Origin: Roseateles noduli
GTDB lineage: Bacteria; Pseudomonadota; Gammaproteobacteria; Burkholderiales; Burkholderiaceae_C
DNA length: 64,000 nucleotides
Reading direction: 5' to 3'
NCBI GenBank assembly: GCA_002205125.1
Contig: NIOE01000012.1
Span: forward strand, 210,327 to 274,326
In this document: piece by piece, positions 36,274-45,654 of the stretch
Numbering within the stretch: position 1 is the first letter of the stretch
Layout of the letters: every line of letters begins with the position of its first letter
The notes under the pieces: generated by a model
What the model was told of the DNA's origin: nothing
The model's input: the letters and a program-made list of their open reading frames with translations, nothing else
Database searches by the model: none
Translations under genes and position numbers: made by a program

Positions 36274-37497
36274 ATGCATAGGCGCAGTTCCGCCACCTGG
36301 CTGGCCCTGTGTTACGCCGTGCTGGTGGTCTACGCCAGCCTCTATCCGTTCTGGCCCTGGCGCATGCCGCCCAGCCTGCCCTGGCCGGGCTTCGTCGGGC
36401 TGCCCTGGCCGCGCTACTGGGGCCGGTTCGACATCTGGATCAACGTCGTCGGCTACTGGCCGCTGGGACTGCTGTGCTTCTCGGCGGTGATCCGCGGCAG
36501 CGGCAGCCTGCTGCGCGCGCTGCTGCTGACGGTGGTCGGACTGCCGCTGCTGTCGTTCTCGATGGAGACGCTGCAGTACTTCCTCCCCGGGCGCGTCCCG
36601 TCGCTGGCGGACTTCCTGCTCAACAGCGCCGGCGCCTGGCTCGGCGGGCTGTGCGCGTGGGCGCTCCTGTGGCTGGGCGGGCTGGCACGCTGGAACGGTT
36701 GGCGCGAGCGCTGGTTCGTGCCGCACAGCGCGGGCGCCCTGGCGCTGCTGGCGATGTGGCCGGTGGGACTGCTCTACCCGGCGCCCCTGCCGCTGGGCTT
36801 GGGCCAGCTGTTCCCGCGCCTGCGCGAATGGGCCGAGCTGGTGCTGGAGAACACACCCTGGGAACTCGTGCCCAAGGAACTGACTGACGAGCTGCCGCTG
36901 CCGCCCGGCCTGGAGGCCATCGCCATCGCGATGGGCGTGCTGGCGCCGTGCCTGCTGGCCTTGTCGGTGGCGCGACCGGGCAAGCGCCGCGCGCTGCTGG
37001 TGCTGGGCGCGATCGCGCTGGGCGTGACCACCACGGCATGGTCGACGGTGCTGAACTTCGGCCCCGATCACGCCTGGGCCTGGCTGACCTCGACGACCGA
37101 ACCGGGCCTGATCATCGGCGGCGTGCTGGCGCTGCTGGCCGCCTTCATGTCGCGCCGCGCGAATGCGGCGTGGGGCCTGGTCGTGCTGACCGTGCTGATC
37201 GCGCTGATGGCCGAGGCGCCGTCCGATCCCTATCTGCTCGAAAGCCTGCAGTTCTGGGAGCAGGGCCGCTTCGTCAACCTCTACGGGCTGGCGCAATGGG
37301 TCGGCTGGCTGTGGCCGTTCGCGGCGCTGGCGTGGCTGCTCTACGGCGTCACGCAGAGCGACCGCCCGGGTCCGCCGCCTGCCGGGGAACGGCCTGCCGA
37401 TGAGCAATCCGCCGGGCGCTCTGAAGGACAAGCGGATCGTGACGGACCGCACGAACCGCCGCTCGGTGTAAACCCTGAAACTACAATCGACCGATGA
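36274..37497 (+). CDS. VanZ-like multipass membrane protein
   Basis: 407 residues with roughly ten membrane helices. The VanZ-like part is the N-terminal half: YASLYPFWPWRMP, WINVVGYWPLGLLCFSAVI, and SFSMETLQYFLPGRVPSLADFLLNSAGAWLGG (the conserved ExxQ...R..s..D...N..G signature). The C-terminal half is additional hydrophobic sequence without a known domain. VanZ itself gives low-level teicoplanin resistance, but most relatives are of unknown function. It overlaps the ferredoxin gene by 4 bp. Confidence 0.87.
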   Translation: MHRRSSATWLALCYAVLVVYASLYPFWPWRMPPSLPWPGFVGLPWPRYWGRFDIWINVVGYWPLGLLCFSAVIRGSGSLLRALLLTVVGLPLLSFSMETLQYFLPGRVPSLADFLLNSAGAWLGGLCAWALLWLGGLARWNGWRERWFVPHSAGALALLAMWPVGLLYPAPLPLGLGQLFPRLREWAELVLENTPWELVPKELTDELPLPPGLEAIAIAMGVLAPCLLALSVARPGKRRALLVLGAIALGVTTTAWSTVLNFGPDHAWAWLTSTTEPGLIIGGVLALLAAFMSRRANAAWGLVVLTVLIALMAEAPSDPYLLESLQFWEQGRFVNLYGLAQWVGWLWPFAALAWLLYGVTQSDRPGPPPAGERPADEQSAGRSEGQADRDGPHEPPLGVNPETTIDR

Positions 37498-37826
37498 GCT
37501 CCCCCAGCTACTACCAACGCCACATCTTCTTCTGCCTGAACCAGCGCGAGAACGAGAACGCCTGCCTTCAGCACAACGCGCAGGAGGCCTTCGACCACTG
37601 CAAGAAGCGCGTGAAGGCCGAGAAGCTGGCCGGCAAGGGCGGCGTGCGCGTGAACAAGGCGGGCTGCCTGGACCGCTGCGCCGGCGGACCGGTGGCGGTC
37701 GTGTACCCGGACGCGGTCTGGTACTCGTTCGTGGACAACAGCGACATCGACGAGATCGTCGAACGCCACCTCAAGCATGGCGAGGTCGTCGAGCGCCTGG
37801 TGCTCGACGATTCGGTCGGCCGCTGA
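37494..37826 (+). CDS. Thioredoxin-like [2Fe-2S] ferredoxin
   Basis: 110 residues. Cysteines at 14, 24, 58 and 62 (FFCLNQRENENAC and AGCLDRCAGG) match the Cx(8-12)C...Cx3C cluster ligands of the Shethna/NuoE-type ferredoxins; a fifth Cys at 36 is extra. It is a soluble electron carrier whose partner is unknown. Position after hemJ and vanZ-like genes, with ATGA overlap, might hint at electron transfer linked to haem synthesis, but that is speculation. Confidence 0.9.
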   Translation: MSSPSYYQRHIFFCLNQRENENACLQHNAQEAFDHCKKRVKAEKLAGKGGVRVNKAGCLDRCAGGPVAVVYPDAVWYSFVDNSDIDEIVERHLKHGEVVERLVLDDSVGR

Positions 37827-37842
37827 CCGGGAGCCCGCGCTC

Positions 37843-38478
37843 ATGAATGCACAGACCCAGCGCCGGCAGATCGCCGGTCCGGCCGGCGAGATCGAATGCG
37901 CCGTCGACGAACCCGCGGTCGACGCGGGCCCGCTGCGCGGCGTGGTGGTGATCTGCCACCCGAATCCGACGCAGGGCGGCACGATGGACAACAAGGTGGT
38001 GCAGACGATCGCGCGTGCGTTCGTGCACCTCGGCTACCGCGCGGTGCGTTTCAACTTCCGCGGCATCGGCAAGTCGGCCGGCGCCTGGGACGAAGGCCGC
38101 GGCGAGGTCGACGACGCGCTGGCCGTGATCGCCGAGTTCCGCGATCCCGCGCAGCCGCTCGCACTGGCGGGCTTCTCCTTCGGCGGTTTCGTCGCGTCGC
38201 AGGCGGCGCTCAAGCTCGAGCAGCCGGCCGAGCGCCTGCTGCTGGTCGGTCCGGCGACGAGCCGCTTCGGAGTCGCGACGGTGCCGGCCGATACCGTCGT
38301 GATCCACGGCGAACAGGACGATGTGGTGCCGCTGAGCGCCGTCTTCGACTGGGCGCGCCCGCAGGCGCTGCCGGTCATCGTGGTGCCCGGTGTCGGGCAC
38401 TTCTTCCATGGGCAGTTGCCGCTGCTCAAGACTCTGGTGCTGCGCGGCTGGCATGCCGCCGGCGAAGCGCGCACCTAA
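37843..38478 (+). CDS. Alpha/beta-hydrolase, conserved CocE/NonD-like small hydrolase
   Basis: 211 residues from ATG 37843 (GGGAG upstream). It opens RQIAGPAGEIECAVDEP, then VVVICHPNPTQGGTMDNKVVQTIARAF, the nucleophile elbow GFSFGGF (Ser in G-x-S-x-G), the acid in IHGEQDDVVPL and the histidine in VPGVGHFFHGQLP. This is the well-conserved short proteobacterial alpha/beta hydrolase family (COG2945), for which no substrate is established. It lies 16 bp after the ferredoxin gene and just before dac. Confidence 0.88.
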   Translation: MNAQTQRRQIAGPAGEIECAVDEPAVDAGPLRGVVVICHPNPTQGGTMDNKVVQTIARAFVHLGYRAVRFNFRGIGKSAGAWDEGRGEVDDALAVIAEFRDPAQPLALAGFSFGGFVASQAALKLEQPAERLLLVGPATSRFGVATVPADTVVIHGEQDDVVPLSAVFDWARPQALPVIVVPGVGHFFHGQLPLLKTLVLRGWHAAGEART

Positions 38479-38491
38479 GGACTTCTCCCGA

Positions 38492-39661
38492 ATGAAACGA
38501 TTCCTCGCCTCCCTGGCCCTCGGCGTGGGCCTGTCCAGCTTCGTGATGACGACGGGCGCCTCGGCGCAGGCGCTGACGCCGCCCGAGATCGCGGCGCGCA
38601 ACTTCGTGCTGCTGGACCTGACGACCAACCAGACCCTCGCCGAACGCGACGCCGACACGCCGCAGGATCCCGCCTCGCTGACCAAGCTGATGACGGCCTA
38701 CATCGTGTTCGACGCGCTCAAGGCCAAGCGCCTGACACTGGAGCAGACGCTGACGGTCTCCAAGCGCGCCTGGGACGAGCGCAAGGGCGACCCGTCGCTG
38801 ATGTTCATCGACACCACGATGACGCCCAAGGTCGACGAGCTGCTGCGCGGCATGATCATCCAGTCGGGCAACGACGCGTCGGTGGCGCTGGCCGAAGGCG
38901 TGGGCGGCACCGTCGAGCAGTTCGTCGCGATGATGAACAAGCAGGCCCAGGCCTGGGGCCTGAAGAACACCTCGTTCAAGAACGTCACCGGCATCACCGA
39001 GCCCGGCCACAAGACGAGCGCGCGCGACATCGCGGTCATCTTCTCGCACGTGATCCAGGACTATCCGCAGTACTACGCCGACTACTACTCCAAGCGCGAG
39101 TACACCTTCAACAAGATCCGCCAGTCCAACCGCAACATGCTGCTGGGCCGAGATCCGTCGGTGGACGGCGGCAAGACGGGCTACACCGATGCGGCGGGTT
39201 ACTGCCTGGCCGCGAGCGCGCAGCGCGATGTGCCCAACGCCAAGCGTCGCCTGCTGAGCGTGGTGATGGGCACGGCCTCGAAGGAGGCTCGCGCGACCGA
39301 GAGCCAGAAGCTGCTGAACTGGGGCTACTCGGCCTTCGACGCGGTGCGCCTGTTCGAGAAGAACCAGCCGATCACGACCGTCAAGGTCTGGAAGGGCGCC
39401 GCGCCGGAAGCCAAGCTGGGCGCGGCCGACGCGGTCTTCGTCGCGGTGCCGCGCGGCGAGGGCGGCAAGCTCAAGACCGACATCCAGCGCACCGACCCGC
39501 TGGTCGCGCCGCTGGCGCTGAACCAGCGCGTGGGCACGCTGAAGGTGACGACCTCGGGCGGCGCGCCGGTGGCCGAGGTGCCGCTGGTCGTGCAGCAGGA
39601 GGTGCCGCTGGCCGGCATCTTCGGCCGCGCCTGGGACGCGATCCGGCTCTGGATCAAGTGA
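38492..39661 (+). CDS. dacC: D-alanyl-D-alanine carboxypeptidase (PBP5/6 type)
   Basis: 389 residues from ATG 38492 (AAGGA nine bases upstream), with a signal peptide ending ASAQA. The penicillin-binding motifs are SxxK at 62-65 (SLTK), SxN at 125-127 (SGN) and KTG at 228-230. The C-terminal PBP5 domain is followed by an amphipathic end (FGRAWDAIRLWIK) that anchors it on the periplasmic face. It trims the terminal D-Ala of peptidoglycan pentapeptides. The next gene makes D-amino acids and the order dac-dat-ybeD-lipB-lipA is conserved in related bacteria. The letter of the symbol (dacA or dacC) is uncertain. Confidence 0.94.
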   Translation: MKRFLASLALGVGLSSFVMTTGASAQALTPPEIAARNFVLLDLTTNQTLAERDADTPQDPASLTKLMTAYIVFDALKAKRLTLEQTLTVSKRAWDERKGDPSLMFIDTTMTPKVDELLRGMIIQSGNDASVALAEGVGGTVEQFVAMMNKQAQAWGLKNTSFKNVTGITEPGHKTSARDIAVIFSHVIQDYPQYYADYYSKREYTFNKIRQSNRNMLLGRDPSVDGGKTGYTDAAGYCLAASAQRDVPNAKRRLLSVVMGTASKEARATESQKLLNWGYSAFDAVRLFEKNQPITTVKVWKGAAPEAKLGAADAVFVAVPRGEGGKLKTDIQRTDPLVAPLALNQRVGTLKVTTSGGAPVAEVPLVVQQEVPLAGIFGRAWDAIRLWIK

Positions 39662-39779
39662 GCCCGCTCTCCTGACCGGCGCGCCGGCCGGCCAAGGCCC
39701 CTCGCTTGCCGGGGTTGGCCTGCCGGGCCGGCGGCGTACAGTCGGTGGCTGCGGCGTGACCACACTGCGGGAGCCACCG

Positions 39780-40661
39780 ATGACCATGCCTTGGGCCGAT
39801 CTTCCCTGCTACCTGAACGGCCACCTGGGCCGCCTCGGCGACGCCCGGGTGCCGGTGATGGACCGGGGCTTCCTGTTCGGCGACGGCGTCTACGAGTCGA
39901 TCCCCGTCTACGCGGGCCGCCTGTTCCGTGTCGACGATCACCTCGACCGGCTCGGTCGAAGCCTGAAGGCGCTGCGCATCGAGGATCCCTACGAGCGCGA
40001 AGCCTGGCTGGACCTGTTCCACAGCCTGGTGGCGCACCTGCCGGAGGTCGAAGATCAGATGATCTACCTGCAGGTCACGCGCGGCGTCGCCGCGCGCGGT
40101 CATGCGATGCCCAAGGACCTGGAGCCGACGGTGCTCGCGTACACGCAGCCGCTGCTCGCGTTGACGCCGGAGCAGCGCCATCAAGGCTTGAGCTGCGTGA
40201 CGGCGCGCGACTTCCGCTGGCAGCGCGGCGACATCAAGAGCATCTCGCTGCTGGGCAATGTGCTGGCGCGTCAGGCGGCCGCCGATCAAGGCGCCGACGA
40301 GACCGTGCTGATCCGCGACGGCTACGTGACCGAGGGCTCCAGCAGCAATGTGTGGATCGTCCGCGACGGCGCGCTGCTGACGCCGCCGCCGGGCGAGGCG
40401 CTGCTCGAAGGCATCCGCGTGCGGCTGCTCAAGGAGCTCTGCGAGGAACTCGGCATCGCCTGCAACCTGCGCCCGATCGCGGAGACCGAGCTGAGCACCG
40501 CCGACGAGATCCTGTTGACCTCGGCGAGCAAGGAAGTCGCCCCGGTCACTCGGCTCGACCACGAACAGGTCGGCCACGGCGCGTTGCGCGGCAAGCCGGG
40601 CCCGGTGTACGCGAAACTCCACGAGGCCTACCAGCGGGCCAAGGTCTTGCAAAGCCGCTGA
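39780..40661 (+). CDS. dat: D-amino-acid transaminase (class IV PLP enzyme)
   Basis: 293 residues from ATG 39780 with GGGAG six bases upstream; an in-frame GTG eight codons earlier is less likely. It has the class IV fold: YLNGHLGRLGDARVPVMDRGFLFGDGVYESIPVY, catalytic Lys153 in RWQRGDIKSISLLGNVLA, and the PLP phosphate region VTEGSSSNVWIVRDG. The DRGFLFGDGVYE pattern is that of D-alanine transaminases rather than branched-chain ones. It interconverts D-alanine and D-glutamate with keto acids, which fits its place beside a cell-wall carboxypeptidase. Confidence 0.9.
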   Translation: MTMPWADLPCYLNGHLGRLGDARVPVMDRGFLFGDGVYESIPVYAGRLFRVDDHLDRLGRSLKALRIEDPYEREAWLDLFHSLVAHLPEVEDQMIYLQVTRGVAARGHAMPKDLEPTVLAYTQPLLALTPEQRHQGLSCVTARDFRWQRGDIKSISLLGNVLARQAAADQGADETVLIRDGYVTEGSSSNVWIVRDGALLTPPPGEALLEGIRVRLLKELCEELGIACNLRPIAETELSTADEILLTSASKEVAPVTRLDHEQVGHGALRGKPGPVYAKLHEAYQRAKVLQSR

Positions 40662-40685
40662 CCGGCTCCATTTGAATTTCCCATC

Positions 40686-40976
40686 ATGACCAGCTTCAAC
40701 AACGCCCCGATCCCGCCCGAGCAGTCGCTCATCGAGTACCCGTCGCAGTTCCCCATCAAGGTGATGGGCGCGCAGGTGGAGGGCTTCGTCGAGGCCATCG
40801 TCAGCGTCGCGCAGCAGTTCGATCCGGCCTTCGACGCGGCGACGGTGGAGACCCGCCCGAGCTCGGGCGGCAAGTACCTGGGCGTGACCATCACCGTCAC
40901 GGCGACCAGCCGTGAGCAGCTCGACGAGCTCTATCGCACGCTGACCACCCACCCGATGGTGAAGGTCGTCCTCTAA
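40686..40976 (+). CDS. ybeD: YbeD/DUF493 family protein
   Basis: 96 residues with a ferredoxin-like/ACT-like fold: ESQIEYP-like SLIEYPSQFPIKVMGAQVEGF at the start, and SSGGKYLGVTITVTATSREQLDELYRTLTTHPMVKVVL at the end. It is a small conserved protein of unknown role, found between dac and lipB across Proteobacteria. Here a gene on the opposite strand separates it from lipB. Confidence 0.93.
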   Translation: MTSFNNAPIPPEQSLIEYPSQFPIKVMGAQVEGFVEAIVSVAQQFDPAFDAATVETRPSSGGKYLGVTITVTATSREQLDELYRTLTTHPMVKVVL

Positions 40977-40980
40977 GCGC

Positions 40981-41649
40981 TCAGACCGAGCCGGCGTCGG
41001 CGGCGAGCGCCGCGTCGACCGCCTTGAGCTTGTACGGCGCGGCCTCGTCGCCATTGCGCGCGGCGATGTCGTACCAGTAGCGCGCCAGGCGCAGGTCACG
41101 ATCGACGCCCAGTCCCGACTCGTACATCGACGCGATCAGGTATTGCGCGCCGACGTCGCCGCCCTTGGCGGCTTCGCGGTACCACTGCGCCGCCTGCGGA
41201 AAATCCTTGCCGGCGCCACGACCCAGGTAGAACGCCGTGGCCACGGCCACCTGCGCATCGACGCTCCCATGTTCCGCCGCCTTCAGGTACCAGGACTGGG
41301 CCTGGACCAGGTCGCGCTTGCCGTCCTCGCCCTGCTCGTGGAACTGACCCAGGGCCAGTTCCGCGCGCACGAGGCCGCGACCGGCCGCGCGGACCAGCAA
41401 CTGACGGGCGAGCTTCGGATCGGGCTTGGGCACTTCCGCGCGCAGATGCATCATCGCGAGGTTGTAGTCACCGAGCGCCAGGCCCCGCTGCGACAGCGCG
41501 CGGAACTGCTGCTCGGCGGCCGGGAGATCGCCGCGTTCGTACGTGGCGAGCGCCTGCTCCAGCGTCACGCCGGCGGCGGAGGCAGGGCTGCCCTGCAGCG
41601 CGAGGCAGCAGACCGCGAGGGCGGCGAGGGCCGTGATGTGACGCGGCAT
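40981..41649 (-). CDS. Sel1-repeat (TPR-like) exported protein
   Basis: 222 residues with a signal peptide ([25 protein letters not shown]). About four Sel1-like repeats follow, for example [65 protein letters not shown] in 20-residue-spaced units. Sel1 proteins are periplasmic or secreted scaffolds for protein-protein contacts. It is antisense to its neighbours, 4 bp from the end of ybeD, and splits the usual ybeD-lipB pair, so it looks like an insertion into a conserved block. Confidence 0.9.
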   Translation of the reverse strand: MPRHITALAALAVCCLALQGSPASAAGVTLEQALATYERGDLPAAEQQFRALSQRGLALGDYNLAMMHLRAEVPKPDPKLARQLLVRAAGRGLVRAELALGQFHEQGEDGKRDLVQAQSWYLKAAEHGSVDAQVAVATAFYLGRGAGKDFPQAAQWYREAAKGGDVGAQYLIASMYESGLGVDRDLRLARYWYDIAARNGDEAAPYKLKAVDAALAADAGSV

Positions 41650-41711
41650 GGCGCGGCTCCTGAATGTCCCGATGCCGACGATGCTAGGGCCATCGCGGCT
41701 AGCATGCCGGG

Positions 41712-42380
41712 ATGCTGATCAAGACCCTGGGCCGCGTCGACTATGCGGCCACGCTGGACGCGATGCGCGCCTTCACCGAGACGCGCGGTCCGGAGACGCC
41801 GGACGAGCTCTGGCTCTGCGAATTCGACCCCGTCTACACCCAAGGCCTGGCCGGCCAGGCCGACAACGTGCTGGACCCGCAAGGCATTCCCGTGGTGCAG
41901 ACCAACCGCGGCGGGCAGGTGACGTACCACGGTCCCGGGCAGGTGGTCGCCTATCCGCTGGTGGACCTGAAGCGGCTGGGGATCTTCGTCAAGGAATACG
42001 TGTTCCGCCTGGAGACGGCCGTGATCCAGACGCTGGAAGGCGTCGGCGTGGCGGGCCACCGGGTGGCCGGCGCGCCCGGCATCTACGTGCGGCTGGACGA
42101 CCCCGGGGCGCATGCCGCCCTGACCGGGCCGGCCGATCCGGCGGATCCGTTCCGCGGCCTGGGCAAGGTCGCGGCGCTGGGCATCAAGATCAGCCGGCAC
42201 TGCACGTATCACGGCGTCGCGCTGAATGTCGCGATGGACCTGAAGCCCTTCCTGGGCATCCATCCGTGCGGATACGCAGGGCTTCAGACGGTGGACCTCG
42301 GTACACTCGGGGTTTTCACGGACTGGGCCACGGTGGCCCAGCGGTTCGGAGAGCGGCTCGCCGCGCAGCTCCAACCCTGA
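41712..42380 (+). CDS. lipB: Octanoyl-[acyl-carrier-protein]:protein N-octanoyltransferase LipB
   Basis: 222 residues. Catalytic Cys186 (GIHPCGYAG) and Lys159 ([20 protein letters not shown]) are in place; [18 protein letters not shown] is the LipB signature. It transfers octanoate from ACP to lipoyl domains of 2-oxoacid dehydrogenases and GcvH. An insert around 131-147 ([16 protein letters not shown]) is longer than in E. coli LipB. lipA starts 32 bp downstream. Confidence 0.96.
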   Translation: MLIKTLGRVDYAATLDAMRAFTETRGPETPDELWLCEFDPVYTQGLAGQADNVLDPQGIPVVQTNRGGQVTYHGPGQVVAYPLVDLKRLGIFVKEYVFRLETAVIQTLEGVGVAGHRVAGAPGIYVRLDDPGAHAALTGPADPADPFRGLGKVAALGIKISRHCTYHGVALNVAMDLKPFLGIHPCGYAGLQTVDLGTLGVFTDWATVAQRFGERLAAQLQP

Positions 42381-42412
42381 GGCCCGGCACACGGCAACCG
42401 AGAGAACGCCTG

Positions 42413-43423
42413 ATGGCAACCGAGAACGTCACCCACGAAGCCAAGAGCGCGTCCGACTACGACGCGACCGCCAAGCAGAAGGCGCAAGCCAAGACGGCGC
42501 GGATCCCGATCAAGATCATTCCGGCGGAACAGCTGAAGAAGCCGGACTGGATCCGGGTCAAGGCCGGTTCGCCGTCGACGCGCTTCTACGAGATCAAGCA
42601 GATCCTGCGCGAGCACAAGCTGCACACGGTCTGCGAGGAGGCGTCCTGCCCCAACATCGGCGAGTGCTTCGGCAAGGGCACGGCGACCTTCATGATCATG
42701 GGCGACAAGTGCACGCGGCGCTGCCCGTTCTGCGACGTCGGCCACGGCCGTCCGGATCCGCTGGACGTGGATGAGCCGCTGAACCTGGCCAAGACGATCG
42801 CGGCGCTGAAGCTGAACTACGTGGTGATCACCAGCGTGGACCGCGACGACCTGCGCGACGGCGGCGCCGGCCACTTCGCCGAGTGCATCCGCAAGGTGCG
42901 CGAGCTGAGCCTTCGCACGCAGATCGAGGTGCTGGTGCCCGACTTCCGCGGCCGCATGGACCGTGCGCTGGACATCCTGAAGGCGGCGCCGCCGGACGTG
43001 ATGAACCACAACCTGGAGACTGCGCCGCGCCTGTACAAGGAAGCGCGTCCGGGCTCGGACTACCAGTTCAGCCTGAACCTGCTGAAGCGCTTCAAGGAAG
43101 CGGTGCCGGGCGTGCCGACCAAGAGCGGCATCATGGTCGGCCTGGGCGAGACCGACGAGGAGATCCTCCAGGTCATGCGCGACATGCGCGAGCACAACAT
43201 CGACATGCTGACGATCGGGCAATACCTGGCGCCGTCGGGCCACCACCTGCCGGTGCGCCGCTACGTGCACCCGGACACCTTCAAGATGTTCGAGGAAGAG
43301 GCCTACAAGATGGGCTTCACGCACGCGGCGGTCGGGGCGATGGTGCGTTCCAGCTACCACGCGGACCAGCAGGCGCATGCCGCGCTGGAAAAGGTGGAAG
43401 CGGAGAAGGCGTCGGCGGCTTGA
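42413..43423 (+). CDS. lipA: Lipoyl synthase LipA
   Basis: 336 residues from ATG 42413 (GAGAG upstream). Two [4Fe-4S] clusters are encoded: the auxiliary one by [12 protein letters not shown] (Cys74, 79, 85) plus the C-terminal RSSY serine ligand ([11 protein letters not shown]), and the radical-SAM one by CTRRCPFC (Cys100, 104, 107). It inserts two sulfurs into protein-bound octanoyl chains to make lipoyl groups. A lysine-rich N-terminal 45 residues precede the core, as in other Burkholderiales. A UUCG-loop terminator follows. Confidence 0.98.
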   Translation: MATENVTHEAKSASDYDATAKQKAQAKTARIPIKIIPAEQLKKPDWIRVKAGSPSTRFYEIKQILREHKLHTVCEEASCPNIGECFGKGTATFMIMGDKCTRRCPFCDVGHGRPDPLDVDEPLNLAKTIAALKLNYVVITSVDRDDLRDGGAGHFAECIRKVRELSLRTQIEVLVPDFRGRMDRALDILKAAPPDVMNHNLETAPRLYKEARPGSDYQFSLNLLKRFKEAVPGVPTKSGIMVGLGETDEEILQVMRDMREHNIDMLTIGQYLAPSGHHLPVRRYVHPDTFKMFEEEAYKMGFTHAAVGAMVRSSYHADQQAHAALEKVEAEKASAA

Positions 43424-43457
43424 TCGCTGGATCGCCAGAGCGATCGACCCCACATGG

Positions 43458-43479
43458 ACGGCCCTTCGGGGCCGTTTTT
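43458..43479 (+). terminator. Intrinsic terminator after lipA
   Basis: ACGGCCC-TTCG-GGGCCGT followed by TTTT: a 7-bp GC-rich stem with the stable UUCG tetraloop. Confidence 0.9.
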
Positions 43480-43584
43480 CATGGTCCCTCGACCCGGTGC
43501 ATGACTTTCGTTGAGGTGTCGAGGCGGCCTCTACAAACGGCGCTTCTTCATCCGGCCTTGCGCGCATCGCGCCTTCCGCTTCCC

Positions 43585-45555
43585 ATGCACAAGATCTCGA
43601 GCGCGCCGAAGCGCGCATTGGCCGGCGCGATGCTGCTGGCGTGGATGGCGGTCGCGCCGGCGATCGCGCAAAGTTCCCGTGATCCGCAATCGAAGGCCCG
43701 CCCCGCGGCAGCGCAGGCCAGCGCAGCCTTCCCCGGCGTCATGACGCTCGATGTCGATCTCACCGATACGCGCCGGCGGATCGTGACGATCCAGCAGCGC
43801 ATTCCCGTGCAGCGCGCGGGCGAGATGACGCTGCTCTATCCGCAGTGGGAGACGGGCAGCCACGCGCCCTCGATTTCCGCGCACCGCCTGGCGGGCCTGG
43901 TCGTCAAGGCCGACGGCAGGACGCTGGCGTGGCGGCGCGATCCGGCGCGGGTCCACGCCTTCCGCATCGTCGTGCCCGCAGGCGCGCAAGTGCTCGACCT
44001 GAGCTTCCAGTACCTGGCGCCGCTCAGCCGAGACCCCTCGGCGACGATCGTCGACGGCTTCGTCGGGGTCTACTGGAATCGCATGCTGATGTACCCGTCG
44101 GGCTGGAAGGCCAGCGACCTGCCGGTGCAGGCGACGATCAAGCTGCCTGCGGGCATGGTCCCGGCCACCGCCTTGTCCGGCGCGGCCGATGGCGACCGGT
44201 TCCGCTTCGAGCCCGTATCGCTGGACCGACTCATCGATTCGCCGGTGTTCTCGTCGCGCCACGTGGTGACGCGGGACATTGCCGGCGGTGCGCGTCCCGT
44301 GCGCGCGCACTGGCTCGCCGCGGACGCTGACGTGGTCAAGAGCGTCGATCGCTTCGACGCGAAGATGCAATCGGTCCAACGTGAGACCGAGGCGATCTTC
44401 GGCGTGCCGCCGTTCAAGCGCTACGACTACCTGATCGCGCTCGACGACCGGCTGCCCGGTCCCGGCGGTATCGAGCACGCCGACTCGGGCGAGGTTGTGC
44501 TGCCCGCGAATCTGTTCTCCGAGCCGGCGGAGTCGACCTCCTTCATCGATGTCATTCCGCACGAGCTCATCCATGCGTGGAACGGGCTGTGGCGCGTGCC
44601 GGCCGATATGGCCGTGACCACGCCGAACGAGCCCTTCACCGGCACGCTGCTGTGGGTTTACGAAGGCCAGACGGAGTTCTGGTCGCGCGTCGTCGCGGCG
44701 CGCTCGGGACTGCGCACGGTCGAGCAGACGCTGGGCGCGATCGCGCTGGATGCGGCCATCGTCCAGCACCGCGCGGGCCGCCAGTGGAAATCGCTCGCGG
44801 ACAGCGCCAACGATCCGCTGATCCAGGACGGCACCGTGTACTGGCGCGACTGGCAACGTCGCGAGGACTACTACATCGAGGGCGTGCTGTTCTGGCTCGA
44901 CATCGATGCGCGCCTGCGCCAATGCAGCCACGGCGCCCGGGGCCTGGACGACTTCGCCACGCGCTTCTTCAGCGCGGCGGACCAGAAGCCGGGCGAGCGG
45001 CAGCGGCCCTATTCGGAAGCCGACGTCGCCGCGACGCTCGATCGCGTCTCCACCGGGCCGTGGGCGGCGACGCTTCGCAGGAAGCTCGATGCCAACGATG
45101 ACAACGGCGTTCTCGACGGCCTCGCCGCGCACGGCTGGCGCCTGGTGTTCCGCGATACGCCGACCGAGTACTTCCGCCTGTACGAAGCGAGCGACGGCGT
45201 GCTCGACCTGACGTGGTCGGTGGGCATGACGGTGACGAAAGACGGCCGGGTGAAGGCTGTGACGTGGAACGGCCCAGCCTTCCGGGCGGGCATCGTTCCC
45301 GGCACGCGCTTGAAGACGGTCAACGACGAACCCTACAGCCCGGAACGCCTCACGACCGCAATCGCCGCTGGGCAGAACAGCCTGCGGCTGGGCATCCTGG
45401 TCGACGGAAAGCAGGAGACCGTGACGGTCGATGCTTCCCAGGGGCTGCGCTATCCGGCGCTGGAACGCATCGACGGCACGCAGGATTCGCTGTCGACGCT
45501 GCTGGCACCGCGCCGGCCGGCGGCGCAGGGCGGAAAACCACCTGCGGGACGTTGA
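43585..45555 (+). CDS. M61-family metallopeptidase (glycyl-aminopeptidase-like) with PDZ domain
   Basis: 656 residues from ATG 43585, which gives a signal peptide (ALAGAMLLAWMAVAPAIAQ); an ATG at 43501 is a possible earlier start. The peptidase unit has the zinc motif HELIH at 326-330 (VIPHELIHAWNGLW) and the downstream glutamate in LLWVYEGQTEFW. A PDZ-like domain near the C-terminus (GMTVTKDGRVKAVTWNGPAFRAGIVPGTRLKTVND) is usual in M61. It is probably periplasmic; the substrate is unknown. Confidence 0.92.
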   Translation: MHKISSAPKRALAGAMLLAWMAVAPAIAQSSRDPQSKARPAAAQASAAFPGVMTLDVDLTDTRRRIVTIQQRIPVQRAGEMTLLYPQWETGSHAPSISAHRLAGLVVKADGRTLAWRRDPARVHAFRIVVPAGAQVLDLSFQYLAPLSRDPSATIVDGFVGVYWNRMLMYPSGWKASDLPVQATIKLPAGMVPATALSGAADGDRFRFEPVSLDRLIDSPVFSSRHVVTRDIAGGARPVRAHWLAADADVVKSVDRFDAKMQSVQRETEAIFGVPPFKRYDYLIALDDRLPGPGGIEHADSGEVVLPANLFSEPAESTSFIDVIPHELIHAWNGLWRVPADMAVTTPNEPFTGTLLWVYEGQTEFWSRVVAARSGLRTVEQTLGAIALDAAIVQHRAGRQWKSLADSANDPLIQDGTVYWRDWQRREDYYIEGVLFWLDIDARLRQCSHGARGLDDFATRFFSAADQKPGERQRPYSEADVAATLDRVSTGPWAATLRRKLDANDDNGVLDGLAAHGWRLVFRDTPTEYFRLYEASDGVLDLTWSVGMTVTKDGRVKAVTWNGPAFRAGIVPGTRLKTVNDEPYSPERLTTAIAAGQNSLRLGILVDGKQETVTVDASQGLRYPALERIDGTQDSLSTLLAPRRPAAQGGKPPAGR

Positions 45556-45573
45556 GCGCGGGCTCTCCACGAC

Positions 45574-45603
45574 GCGAGGGGGCTCCCTCCTGGACCCCCT
45601 CGC
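45574..45603. terminator. Terminator-like hairpin between converging M61 and efflux genes
   Basis: GCGAGGGGG (45574-45582) and CCCCCTCGC (45595-45603) form a perfect 9-bp stem with a 12-base loop. There is no good T-run on either side, so termination would be imperfect or Rho-assisted. Confidence 0.5.
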
Positions 45604-45654
45604 ATCATTCCGGCCCCAGTGAGACTCGCTGGGCGCGGGCCTTGGCGTTCAGAC

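Noticed and set aside
37494..37826. The ferredoxin as a NuoE-type subunit of Complex I
   Set aside because: It is a stand-alone 110-residue protein with no nuo genes nearby and lacks the NuoE helical N-terminal domain.
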